From: CAMDMI01 sp044359055
Lineage (GTDB): Bacteria > Bacteroidota > Bacteroidia > Cytophagales > Flexibacteraceae
NCBI GenBank assembly: GCA_044359055.1
Contig: JBIKMV010000083.1
Coordinates: forward strand, 1-11,347
Direction of reading: 5' to 3'
DNA: 11,347 bases
Shown here: positions 1-6,631 of the stretch, in pieces
How the letters are laid out: every line of letters begins with the position of its first letter
Position numbering within the stretch: position 1 is the first letter of the stretch
Program-made: the position numbers and the translations under genes
The notes under the pieces: model-generated
The model's database searches: none
Told to the model about the DNA's origin: nothing
Seen by the model: the letters and a program-made list of their open reading frames with translations, nothing else

Positions 1-2
1 CT

Positions 3-686
3 TCAGAAGGATTTTTTGGCATTCAGGATGATCTGAGCAAGCCGGGCGAAATGCTATTGCTTCTAGATTATGGGATTTTCTATGAATTCATTCCAATGGA
101 ATATGCCCATGAAGCCTTCCCGAAATCACTGACCCTGAATGAAGTAGAGCTGAATAAAAACTACGCTCTCGTCATTTCTACCAACGGTGGCCTATGGCGG
201 TACCGCATCGGAGATACCATCCGGTTTACCTCCCTCAATCCCTTCCGCATTCAGGTCTCGGGCCGAACCCGTCATTTTATCAATGTGTTCGGAGAGGAAG
301 TAATGGTGGACAACGCCGAAACAGCGTTGGCCAAAACCTGTCTGGCTCATTCCTGCAGTGTGGTGGACTTTACCGTGGCACCCCGGTTTATGACCGCAGG
401 AAATCAGGGCCGGCACGAATGGCTGATTGAATTTTCCCAACCTCCCTCATCTGCTGAACAATTTGCCCGGCAGCTCGATGATGAACTCCGAAAAGTAAAC
501 GGCGATTACGATGCCAAACGCTACATGGATATGGCCCTGCTGCCGCTTCTGGTAAACGAGGCTCCGGCCGGACTTTTTCACCAATGGCTGAAAAGCCGTG
601 GTAAACTGGGCGGACAACACAAAGTACCCCGATTGTTCAATACAAGGGAATACATGGATAGTTTGCTTGATATGGCAGAAGTTTAA
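3..686 (+). CDS. GH3 family acyl-adenylating protein, C-terminal part (5' end outside window)
   Basis: The reading frame is open from the window edge, so this is the last ~227 residues of a protein that in this family is usually about 500 residues long. The visible part begins SEGFFGIQDD, which fits the second ATP-binding motif of GH3 proteins. YRIGD (nt 201-215) then matches the conserved third adenylation motif. The sequence after it (SGRTRHFINVFGEE) is the usual GH3 hinge into the C-terminal lid. GH3 proteins belong to the ANL superfamily; plant members adenylate a carboxylic acid and join it to an amino acid. The bacterial substrate is unknown and cannot be read from the sequence. The ATG at nt 51 is internal, not the start. 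The gene ends TAA, with an 82-nt gap to the next gene. Family assignment is firm; function is not. Confidence 0.88.
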   Translation, partial: SEGFFGIQDDLSKPGEMLLLLDYGIFYEFIPMEYAHEAFPKSLTLNEVELNKNYALVISTNGGLWRYRIGDTIRFTSLNPFRIQVSGRTRHFINVFGEEVMVDNAETALAKTCLAHSCSVVDFTVAPRFMTAGNQGRHEWLIEFSQPPSSAEQFARQLDDELRKVNGDYDAKRYMDMALLPLLVNEAPAGLFHQWLKSRGKLGGQHKVPRLFNTREYMDSLLDMAEV

Positions 687-707
687 TAAGGCAGCAACTT
701 CAGACGA

Positions 708-742
708 GTTGCATTTATTTTCATTTTTTTGCTTTATAATTG
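708..742 (+). promoter_or_regulatory. Possible Bacteroidota-type promoter for the TM2/M48 operon
   Basis: TATAATTG at 735-742 differs at one base from the Bacteroidota -7 consensus TAnnTTTG. GTTG at 708-711 lies 23 nt upstream as a possible -33 element. It is placed about 27 nt before the operon's first start codon. The spacing is at the long end, so this is only a candidate. Confidence 0.35.
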
Positions 743-768
743 CCCGTCATTTTAACCGCAATACACAA

Positions 769-1107
769 ATGGAATCACAAAAAGTAGATATGTTCATCAT
801 GGCCAATGGTAAATTTTTCGAATCTCATCAGTTGCCCGGCATCAGGGAAAGACTCCTCGCAATGGATGATTCCAAATGGGCCATGGTACAGACCATGCAA
901 TTCAAAGACCCCACCACTTCGCTTATTGTCTCCATTCTGGCCGGTAGTCTGGGCATCGACCGCTTTATTATTGGCGATACCGGAATGGGTGTGGGCAAGC
1001 TGCTCACCTGCGGCGGCCTCGGCATTTGGACCATCGTAGATTGGTTTATGATTCAGGGAGCTACGAGGGAAAAGAACTTTGCCATATTGCAGAGTATACT
1101 TTACTGA
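769..1107 (+). CDS. TM2 domain-containing membrane protein
   Basis: A 112-residue protein. Residues ~47-95 form the TM2 domain: two short hydrophobic segments (about 51-63 and 76-94) joined by the diagnostic GIDRFIIGD turn, followed by KLLTCGGLGIWTIVDWF. The soluble N-terminal region (FIMANGKFF, IRERLLAMDD) resembles that of other Bacteroidota TM2 proteins. I chose ATG at 769. The frame extends upstream to 598, but that would overlap the GH3 gene by ~90 nt and add residues unlike the family. The molecular role of TM2 proteins in bacteria is not established. It is the first gene of a four-gene run, 16 nt ahead of the DUF2752 gene. Confidence 0.9.
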   Translation: MESQKVDMFIMANGKFFESHQLPGIRERLLAMDDSKWAMVQTMQFKDPTTSLIVSILAGSLGIDRFIIGDTGMGVGKLLTCGGLGIWTIVDWFMIQGATREKNFAILQSILY

Positions 1108-1123
1108 AAAATCCGGCCATACG

Positions 1124-1537
1124 ATGGACAGAAACCGATTTTACTGGATTTTGTCGTTGTTTTACCTCACAGGTCTGTTCTGGATACTGTTCTTTTTGTT
1201 TCAGGCCTATTCAGGTTCCGCATCTGAATTTTCCCCCTGCATTTTCAAATGGATTACCGGCCTGCCCTGCCCTTCCTGCGGGGCCACAAGGTCGCTGATG
1301 GCTTTGGTTCAGGGACGGTTTGAAGTGGCTTTTTTCCTGAATCCGCTGGGATATTTGTATCTGATTTTGGCATTGGTTTTGCCTGTGTGGCTGGCCATGG
1401 ACCTTGCCTTCAGAAAAGACAGTCTTTTTTCCAATTATCTGAAATTCAATTCTTTTTTCAGAAACAAATGGACGGCCTTTCCAGCCCTGGCTTTGGTTCT
1501 GAGCATTTGGATCTGGAATATCATCAAAAACACCTGA
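1124..1537 (+). CDS. DUF2752 domain-containing membrane protein
   Basis: A 137-residue protein. The signature GLPCPSCGATRS (residues ~47-57), followed by a short spacer and NPLG (residues 73-76), identifies the DUF2752 family. Hydrophobic segments lie at about residues 7-27, 77-95 and 119-134. The CPSCG pair of cysteines could bind a metal or form a disulfide, but this is not shown for the family. An upstream ATG at 1079 would overlap the TM2 gene by 29 nt. MDRNRF at 1124, 16 nt after that gene's stop, is the better start. The function is unknown. Association with TM2 and DUF4870-type genes is a recurring pattern in Bacteroidota as I recall it. Confidence 0.88.
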   Translation: MDRNRFYWILSLFYLTGLFWILFFLFQAYSGSASEFSPCIFKWITGLPCPSCGATRSLMALVQGRFEVAFFLNPLGYLYLILALVLPVWLAMDLAFRKDSLFSNYLKFNSFFRNKWTAFPALALVLSIWIWNIIKNT

Positions 1538-1540
1538 AAA

Positions 1541-1960
1541 ATGTATTTTCCCTACAGTCCCGGCGAACACGAGGCCGAGCGGGCGAGCAACAGCTATCTC
1601 ATGTCGCTTATTGCCGTGATGTCCGGCCTGCCTCTGCCCATTATTAATCTGTTGGCTTCCCTGATTTTTTTTCTGGGAAACCGAAAGGGCAGCTATTTTA
1701 TCCGATGGCATTGCACGCAGGCGCTCATCTCGCAGATAGCCCTGCTTGGCGTGAACAGCACAGCCTTCTGGTGGATAATAGGCATCATCATGGGAAAGGA
1801 AGACATTACTAACACCTTCATTGCCTACCTGATTACGGCTCTTCTTTTTAACCTGACTGAGTTTGTGGCCACCCTCTATGCTGCCATTCAAACCCGAAAA
1901 GGCATACATGTTTCCTTTTGGTTTTGCGGACCACTTACCCAAATTCTCGTAAAGCCGTAA
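1541..1960 (+). CDS. DUF4870-like small membrane protein
   Basis: A 139-residue protein starting 3 nt after the DUF2752 stop. It has three to four hydrophobic stretches (about residues 19-45, 59-85, 93-115 and a weaker one at 122-136). Between the first two is GNRKGSYFIRWHCTQAL, which matches the arrangement in DUF4870/Tic20-like proteins, where a charged loop and a [FY]xRxHxxQAL-type motif precede the second helix. No catalytic motif is visible. Its place between DUF2752 and an M48 protease suggests co-translation and perhaps a joint membrane role, but that is inference. The family call rests on the RxHxxQAL motif and topology, so it is moderate. Confidence 0.68.
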   Translation: MYFPYSPGEHEAERASNSYLMSLIAVMSGLPLPIINLLASLIFFLGNRKGSYFIRWHCTQALISQIALLGVNSTAFWWIIGIIMGKEDITNTFIAYLITALLFNLTEFVATLYAAIQTRKGIHVSFWFCGPLTQILVKP

Positions 1961-1962
1961 AA

Positions 1963-2778
1963 ATGAATCCAAAGACCAAAATAATATTCCAGTTTCTGGT
2001 ATTGGCTGCCCTCTTTACCGGGACATTTGCGGCCTTAAACAGGATAGACTGGACCGGCTTCTTTCATATTGATGAAGTAAGCCGCAAAACAGAAGAAAAA
2101 CTGGGCGACCTGTACTGGAACCTGATCAAATCATCCAACCGTGAAATCAAATCGGTTCAGGTGAAAAAGCCTCTTGAAACCCTCTTCAATCACCTGATTG
2201 ACCAAAATGACCTCAAAGAATACGGCATCAAACTTCATCTGGTGGAAAACGAACAGGTCAATGCTTTCGCCCTTCCCCATGGTCATTTGGTGGTTTTTTC
2301 AGGCCTTGTGGAAAATTGCAGAAATGAGGCGGAACTGATGGGTGTACTCGGACATGAAATCGCCCATATTACCCGGAAACATGTGATGAAAAAACTGATT
2401 AAAGAGGTAGGCCTGAATGTATTGATTTCGGCCACCTCCGGAAGTGGAGGCCCTGTAATCATACGGGAAACCCTGAAAACGCTTTCCTCCACAGCCTACG
2501 ACCGCAATCTGGAAAGCGAGGCCGACAGGTATTCGGTAAAATATATGCTGAAGGCAGAAAGCGACCCCCGCGATTTTGCTGCTTTTCTCCTGCGCATGTC
2601 CGACAATGAAAAAGAAATGCCACGGCAATTTTTCTGGGTCAGCACTCACCCCGAATCGGAAAAAAGAGCAGCAGAAATCAAAGAAATCATCAAAGACAGA
2701 GAGACTGTCTCCCGGCCGGTCCTTCCGGATGCAGAATGGCAAAAACTGAAGGAATCAATAGAGAAAGAGCTTTTATAG
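1963..2778 (+). CDS. Membrane-anchored M48 family zinc metalloprotease
   Basis: A 271-residue protein. Residues ~6-24 form one hydrophobic N-terminal segment without a lipobox, so it is probably a signal anchor that places the catalytic domain in the periplasm. The catalytic zinc motif HEIAH is at residues 131-135. The third ligand is Glu184 in ESEAD, and STHP (residues 227-230) lies near the end as in BepA/Oma1-like M48 proteins. QVNAFALPHGHLVVFSGL is the usual strand preceding the active-site helix. These enzymes generally degrade misfolded or misassembled membrane and envelope proteins. I chose ATG at 1963, 2 nt after the preceding stop; the frame's earlier possible start at 1918 overlaps the upstream gene. 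It lacks C-terminal TPR repeats, so it is a short Oma1-like form. Confidence 0.93.
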   Translation: MNPKTKIIFQFLVLAALFTGTFAALNRIDWTGFFHIDEVSRKTEEKLGDLYWNLIKSSNREIKSVQVKKPLETLFNHLIDQNDLKEYGIKLHLVENEQVNAFALPHGHLVVFSGLVENCRNEAELMGVLGHEIAHITRKHVMKKLIKEVGLNVLISATSGSGGPVIIRETLKTLSSTAYDRNLESEADRYSVKYMLKAESDPRDFAAFLLRMSDNEKEMPRQFFWVSTHPESEKRAAEIKEIIKDRETVSRPVLPDAEWQKLKESIEKELL

Positions 2779-2888
2779 CTATCAGATGGCCATATTTGTT
2801 CTGAACAGGTTTTTCCCTCAGGAATCAGTAGAAAGTTCTTTTTGAACTCAGGACCTCCAGATGAAAAAAGATTGCCCTTCAGAAATGG

Positions 2889-4163
2889 TCAGGGTCTGAC
2901 TGGTATCCACCTTTTTTCCATCCTGCCATCGGCAGATGCGGCCAAAATCAAATAATGACCGGAAGCCGGAAACCGGAAAGTTCCGCTAGCTGATCCAAGC
3001 CGGGCCCCTGTAATGGAATAAATGGTGAGCCCTGCGGCCTGCTGCCCTTGGAAAACCCTGAGGATTTTTTCTTCAGGCTGCCATTGCCAGTCAAAGGAAG
3101 GCGCTGATTTGGGTAAGGGCGCAGTGGTAATTCCGGTCATGGCCGATATCCGGGTCCATAACTCATTGTCGAAACTGGAAAGTGCAAGCTGAACCATGCC
3201 GGCAGATTCGCCCATTCTTATCACCACCAGATTCTGAGAAGGAACCACATATATTTTCTGGTCATCTTTTCCCAGAGCCATAACCATATCCATGGGGCCG
3301 GCAGGAATCATCGGACCACTGAAAGTGAGGTTGGTAGCGGGAAGCTTATGGCTGACTTTACCATTCAGCCACCAGAGGTAGCCATAAGAAAGATTGAGGT
3401 TCTGACTGGTATTGGTTGCCTGCCGGAAATATGCTGTGTCGCCCAGCACCTCAGTGGCATTCCAGTTCCCTTTGTTCAGGCTCAGCAGCCCGAACCTTGC
3501 CATGTCCCGGGCTTTGGAATAAAAAGTACCATTGAACCAGAGCCCACGCATTCCGGTTTTGCTCAGGAGACGGGAATTGGTAAATTGCTGGAGTGAAACA
3601 CCTGCTGCTGAGGCCACTACATCCTGCAAAAGGAGATAGGGAGCATTGTAATAGTACCATTTGCTGCCGGCTTCGGTTTCGTATCTGAGGCAGGTATCTA
3701 AAGTGCAGTCGTCGTTTGTGGTATTGTATTTCAGTCCTGTGGTCATGGTGAGATTGTGGATTATTCTGATTTTTCCCTCCTGTGCAGGGGTTGCCGAGGT
3801 CCAGCCCTGACCCAGATACTTAGAAGTACTGTCCTGTATGGAAAGCAGGCCCTCTTTCTGTGCCCTGCCAATCAGCATGGAAGTGATGGTCTTGCCGGCA
3901 GAAGCCCAATACCAGAGGCTGTCTGGTCCGTGGCCGTTGAAGTAGTTTTCCATAACAATCTTTCCATCCTTGAGGATGATAAAGGCTTTGGAATTTTTGG
4001 CTTCCAGAAAGTTCAGCAAACTGTCACGGGCGGTCAGGCTCCACCCCAGAGACTGCGGGCTCATACTTTGCCAGTTATTGCCGGTTAAAGGTGGAAAATA
4101 CAGATTCTGCGCATGACTGAGCGTGCAGAAGGAGATAATCGAAACAAGGAAAAAGGATCGCAT
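2889..4163 (-). CDS. Secreted serine hydrolase, beta-lactamase/PBP-like (class C fold)
   Basis: A 424-residue protein. Residues 1-18 are a Sec signal peptide, probably cut after SHA. The catalytic SxxK motif is SAGK at residues 88-91 (Ser88, Lys91), in the context WYWASAGKTITSM. The second motif YxN is Tyr171-Tyr-Asn173. No clear K/H-[ST]-G third motif is visible, so the substrate is unclear; esterase or peptidase activity is as likely as beta-lactamase. The last ~75 residues after Pro351 form a separate module ending in IYSITGARLG, GHYLILAAS and a basic KRWIPVRP, which resembles a type IX secretion C-terminal sorting domain. It starts 59 nt after the DUF983 stop and may be co-transcribed with it. 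It converges with the M48 operon across a 110-nt gap. Confidence 0.9.
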   Translation of the reverse strand: MRSFFLVSIISFCTLSHAQNLYFPPLTGNNWQSMSPQSLGWSLTARDSLLNFLEAKNSKAFIILKDGKIVMENYFNGHGPDSLWYWASAGKTITSMLIGRAQKEGLLSIQDSTSKYLGQGWTSATPAQEGKIRIIHNLTMTTGLKYNTTNDDCTLDTCLRYETEAGSKWYYYNAPYLLLQDVVASAAGVSLQQFTNSRLLSKTGMRGLWFNGTFYSKARDMARFGLLSLNKGNWNATEVLGDTAYFRQATNTSQNLNLSYGYLWWLNGKVSHKLPATNLTFSGPMIPAGPMDMVMALGKDDQKIYVVPSQNLVVIRMGESAGMVQLALSSFDNELWTRISAMTGITTAPLPKSAPSFDWQWQPEEKILRVFQGQQAAGLTIYSITGARLGSASGTFRFPASGHYLILAASADGRMEKRWIPVRP

Positions 4164-4222
4164 AGTGGGAAAATGATTTTTTATAGGTCTGAGATAAGGG
4201 AGTGGCCGAAAGGTTTAATATT

Positions 4223-4624
4223 TCAGGTACTGGTATTTTCAGTTTGCACGGAGTATTGCTGGCTTTCATAACCCACCCCGCCAAAAAGATGCAGCATCAG
4301 GCTTTTGCTCAGTCGGGAGGTGATGCTGGCAAACAACAGAACCAAAGCAGAAGCGATACCGATATACACCCATTGGTTCGGATTGCCAAGCAGGAAATAG
4401 GTGGCAATTCCTCCATTCACCATAATGGCCACATTAAGGGCATAATTGAAGTACATGCCGCCCTCATAAAAACCGGGCTCACGCTCAAATCTGAGATGAC
4501 AAACAGGGCAGTGGATGTTGGCCCTTCTTCCGTATCGTAAAGAAAAGGGCTTGTTGGTAAACATATGGCCCCGGCGGCAGCGAGGGCATTTGCATTGCAG
4601 AATAGCTTGAAAGCGGGAGGGCAT
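4223..4624 (-). CDS. DUF983 domain-containing zinc-ribbon membrane protein
   Basis: A 133-residue protein. Two cysteine pairs, CPRC (residues 13-16) and CPVC (residues 39-42), form a likely zinc ribbon. They are followed by the DUF983 hallmark REPGFYEGGMYFNYAL (residues ~48-63) and two hydrophobic segments at about 63-80 and 84-102. I chose ATG at 4624. The frame can be extended to a TTG at 4642, but family members typically begin only a few residues before the first CPxC, and MPSRFQAILQCKCPRC fits that. The function of DUF983 is unknown. It is divergent from the TPM gene at 4839 and upstream of the serine hydrolase. Confidence 0.9.
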   Translation of the reverse strand: MPSRFQAILQCKCPRCRRGHMFTNKPFSLRYGRRANIHCPVCHLRFEREPGFYEGGMYFNYALNVAIMVNGGIATYFLLGNPNQWVYIGIASALVLLFASITSRLSKSLMLHLFGGVGYESQQYSVQTENTST

Positions 4625-4727
4625 AGCGCAGAAAAAAGGCAAATTAGAAAAATACCCGGCAAAAGCAGGCTGACCAAAATCATATTTAAGATTTACTCCG
4701 GATGTATGTCAATCGGGCATGAAGAAG

Positions 4728-4735
4728 TATTTTTG
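4728..4735 (+). promoter_or_regulatory. Possible -7 promoter element for the TPM gene pair
   Basis: TATTTTTG exactly fits the Bacteroidota TAnnTTTG -7 consensus, in the 214-nt divergent gap between DUF983 and the first TPM gene. No TTTG lies at the matching -33 distance, and the implied leader would be ~95 nt. An exact match to an eight-base pattern with two free positions arises by chance fairly often in AT-rich DNA, so this is tentative. Confidence 0.3.
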
Positions 4736-4838
4736 AATCAGACCCTAAAACCGGAAAGCAAAAAAATTTCCTACGGCATGGTTTTTTTACTCCATTTTTA
4801 CAATTCAGAATTGATTCCGACCTAAACCCTTTCATCCT

Positions 4839-5270
4839 ATGAACCCGCATTTTTTCGATTCAGAACAACAGGAAATGATCAGCAAGGCCATCCGGAATGC
4901 TGAAAATCAAACTTCCGGTGAAATTCGCGTTCACCTGGAAAGAAAATGCGAGGGCAATGTGATGGACCGTGCGGCCCGGGTTTTTGCGGACCTGGAAATG
5001 CACAAGACCAATCTGAGAAATGGGGTTTTGTTTTATCTGGCTTATGAAGACAGGAAGTTTGCCATTCTCGGTGATGCCGGAATAAATTCTGCCGTTGCCG
5101 AAGGATTCTGGGATCAGATAACCGTCCGGATGCAGCAAAAATTCAGGGCTGGACATTTTCTTGAGGGCCTGATTGAGGGTGTGGAGATGGCCGGTCACCA
5201 GTTAAATTCTAATTTTCCCCGTTCAGCCGACGATATCAATGAGTTGTCAGACAAAGTATCCTTTGGTTAG
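4839..5270 (+). CDS. TPM domain protein, cytoplasmic-type (TLP18.3/Psb32/MOLO-1 family)
   Basis: A 143-residue protein made of a single TPM domain. Residues ~21-34 (AENQTSGEIRVHLE) are the first conserved strand, and residues 57-83 (TNLRNGVLFYLAYEDRKFAILGDAGIN) the second block. It has no signal peptide or membrane segment, so it probably stays in the cytoplasm. The family includes the photosystem II repair proteins TLP18.3/Psb32; a phosphatase activity reported for plant members has not been assigned to bacterial short forms. It sits 51 nt before a larger exported TPM protein. This short-long pairing is common in Bacteroidota, usually with a lemA gene in front. Here the upstream neighbour is a divergent DUF983 gene and lemA is missing from the window. 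Confidence 0.87.
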   Translation: MNPHFFDSEQQEMISKAIRNAENQTSGEIRVHLERKCEGNVMDRAARVFADLEMHKTNLRNGVLFYLAYEDRKFAILGDAGINSAVAEGFWDQITVRMQQKFRAGHFLEGLIEGVEMAGHQLNSNFPRSADDINELSDKVSFG

Positions 5271-5321
5271 TTTCGGCCCGTTATTTGAACACCTTTTCAT
5301 ATTAACCAGAACAGGGCCAAT

Positions 5322-6110
5322 TTGAAATCCACCTACACCTTACGCCTGATTGCCGGGCTGATATTTTTTTCTCTTGGGATTATGCCATGGTCCTGGGGGC
5401 AGAATTTACCCGAAATACCCAATCCGCCAAGGTTGGTCAACGATTTTGCGGATGTTTTGACACCTGTAGAAGAAAATCAGCTTGAACAAAAACTGCTGGC
5501 CTATGAAGATTCCACCGGAAGTCAGATTGCCATAGTTTTGATAAAAAGTCTGGAAGGGTTTGATGTAGCTGATTATGCAATAAGGCTGGCACTGAAGTGG
5601 AAAATCGGAACTCAAAAGGACAATGGGCTTTTGCTTTTGGGGGCCATGGACGATAGAAAATTCAGGATTGAAGTGGGATATGGTTTGGAACCTGTGATTA
5701 CAGATGGTATTTCCAAGCGAATCATTTCTGAAAGCATAAAACCAAATTTCAAAGCCGGACAATATTTACAGGGATTGGATGAAGCCACCACAAACTTATT
5801 CAAAGCAGCCAGAGGTGAATTTCAGGGAGAATACAAGTATTCAAAAAACAACAAGCGAAAAGGCAAAGGACTGGGCATTGGCATAATCATCTTCATCATT
5901 TTTTTGATATGGCTTTTCAGCAAAATGGGTGGAAAAGGTGGCAGTGGAGGTGGGGGAGATTTCTGGATGGGCATGTTGCTAGGCAATATGCTGAGTGGAG
6001 GAAGAAGCCGTGGCGGTAGCTCCTGGGGCGATTTTTCTTCCGGATCGGGAAGCTTTGGTGGATTTGGCGGTGGAAGTTTCGGTGGAGGCGGGGCCTCAGG
6101 GGACTGGTAA
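5322..6110 (+). CDS. Exported TPM domain protein with membrane segment and Gly-rich tail (YgcG-like), TTG start
   Basis: A 262-residue protein. Residues 1-26 form a Sec signal peptide ending near SWG|Q. The TPM domain covers about 38-165, with VNDFADVL at the front and NGLLLLGAMDDRKFRIEVGYGLE (residues 101-123) as the core. A basic stretch (177-183) is followed by one membrane helix (about 184-199) and a Gly/Ser-rich tail ending in GGGGASGDW. This is the usual YgcG-like plan. The start is TTG at 5322: an in-frame stop lies at 5286-5288, no ATG or GTG occurs between, and the next ATG (Met21) would cut the signal peptide in half. Its precise function is unknown; a role in envelope maintenance together with the short TPM protein is inference. 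Confidence 0.9.
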   Translation: MKSTYTLRLIAGLIFFSLGIMPWSWGQNLPEIPNPPRLVNDFADVLTPVEENQLEQKLLAYEDSTGSQIAIVLIKSLEGFDVADYAIRLALKWKIGTQKDNGLLLLGAMDDRKFRIEVGYGLEPVITDGISKRIISESIKPNFKAGQYLQGLDEATTNLFKAARGEFQGEYKYSKNNKRKGKGLGIGIIIFIIFLIWLFSKMGGKGGSGGGGDFWMGMLLGNMLSGGRSRGGSSWGDFSSGSGSFGGFGGGSFGGGGASGDW

Positions 6111-6177
6111 TGTTGCCATTATCCACAACAGAAACAGCTATTTTTTATAAACTTATTGAGGGCAATTGCAAATCATG

Positions 6178-6212
6178 AGGGAATTCTGGATTTCCCTCCC
6201 TAGGGTTTTTCA
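6178..6212 (+). terminator. Weak candidate terminator after the TPM pair
   Basis: GAGGGAA (6178-6184) pairs with TTCCCTC (6193-6199) around an 8-nt loop. A run of five T follows only after a further CTAGGG, so the T-tract is not adjacent to the stem. It is plausible but not a standard intrinsic terminator. Confidence 0.3.
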
Positions 6213-6298
6213 AATACTTGTTGGGCTTTCTGGGAAAAAATTTCGGGGGATGCAGAAGCCTGAAAGAATCAGAACGCATTTGATTTACTGAAAAACAG

Positions 6299-6334
6299 TC
6301 AAAAAAAAAGTCACCATGCGATGCATGGTGACTT
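6299..6334 (-). terminator. Strong intrinsic terminator of the PID-CTERM-like gene
   Basis: AAGTCACCATGC (6308-6319) is perfectly complementary to 6323-6334 around a 3-nt loop, giving a 12-bp stem. On the minus strand the stem runs straight into a tract of nine T (plus-strand A at 6301-6309). It lies 25 nt beyond the stop codon of the small gene at 6360-6578 and fits it in orientation. With its AT-rich outer pairs it could also work partly in the other direction, but no T-tract follows on the plus strand. Confidence 0.9.
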
Positions 6335-6337
6335 GGG

Positions 6338-6357
6338 ATATTCGTGGCCACGAATAT
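6338..6357. repeat. Perfect 20-bp palindrome between small gene and terminator
   Basis: ATATTCGTGG is followed directly by its exact reverse complement, with no spacer. The palindrome begins 2 nt past the stop codon of the small gene and ends 3 nt before the terminator stem. As RNA it could fold as an 8-bp hairpin with a 4-nt loop, stacked next to the terminator. As DNA it has the symmetry of a dimeric protein-binding site. Nothing in the sequence decides between these. Confidence 0.85.
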
Positions 6358-6359
6358 TT

Positions 6360-6578
6360 TTAGTTTTCCTCTGTGCTGTCTCCTTCGGCTTTGGCTTTGC
6401 GCATTTTACGCACTTTATTAAGGCCATAACCGGCTCCCAAAACCAACAGAGCCGAAACTCCGCCGTCAACGGGAATTGGAGAAGGATCGCCCGGGTTGAA
6501 TGGAGGAGGAGGATTATCACTCATCCCAACCAGGACAAAACCCATCACGAAGAACAATGATAAAAGTACTTTTTTCAT
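6360..6578 (-). CDS. Small exported protein with PID-CTERM-like sorting tail
   Basis: A 72-residue protein. Residues 1-19 are a signal peptide (MKK followed by a hydrophobic core). A Pro-rich linker spans 23-36. Then come PVDGG (36-40), a short hydrophobic stretch (~40-52, SALLVLGAGYG) and a basic cluster (NKVRKMRKAK, 54-63), ending in an acidic tail. This order matches the PID-CTERM type of C-terminal sorting signal known from Bacteroidota, in which almost nothing lies between signal peptide and sorting tail. Such tails resemble PEP-CTERM signals handled by exosortases; no exosortase gene is in this window. It stands alone with its own promoter and terminator. The role of these mini-proteins is unknown. 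The acidic extension after the basic cluster (EGDSTEEN) is a small oddity. Confidence 0.75.
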   Translation of the reverse strand: MKKVLLSLFFVMGFVLVGMSDNPPPPFNPGDPSPIPVDGGVSALLVLGAGYGLNKVRKMRKAKAEGDSTEEN

Positions 6579-6600
6579 TAAAAACGAGGTTTTTCCATTG

Positions 6601-6631
6601 CGAAAGTAGGGTGCAAAATATGAAGCGCAAA
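6601..6631 (-). promoter_or_regulatory. Bacteroidota-type promoter of the PID-CTERM-like gene
   Basis: On the minus strand, TTTG (plus 6628-6631) is followed after 19 nt by TACTTTCG (plus 6601-6608), one base off the -7 consensus TAnnTTTG. The spacing is right for the housekeeping sigma factor of this phylum. The predicted start of transcription is near 6594, giving a short leader before the ATG at 6578. Confidence 0.6.

Noticed and set aside
598..768. N-terminal extension of the TM2 protein to an upstream start
   Set aside because: It would overlap the GH3 gene and add ~57 residues not resembling TM2 family members; ATG at 769 gives the usual length.
1211..1972. A 253-codon open frame on the minus strand
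   Set aside because: It lies antisense to the DUF2752 and DUF4870-like genes, has a low-complexity Gln/Gly/Lys-rich composition and no recognisable domain; both plus-strand genes are well supported.
2299..2742. A 147-codon open frame on the minus strand
   Set aside because: It is antisense to the catalytic domain of the M48 protease and has no family features.
2797..2848. Short dyads between the convergent M48 and hydrolase genes (TGTTCTGAACA at 2797-2807; AGTTC/GAACT at 2834-2848)
   Set aside because: The stems are only 4-5 bp and lack a proper GC-rich stem with an adjacent T-tract, so they are not convincing terminators.
4801..4813. Inverted repeat CAATTC-A-GAATTG upstream of the first TPM gene
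   Set aside because: Six base pairs around one base in AT-rich DNA is expected by chance; no second copy was noticed nearby.
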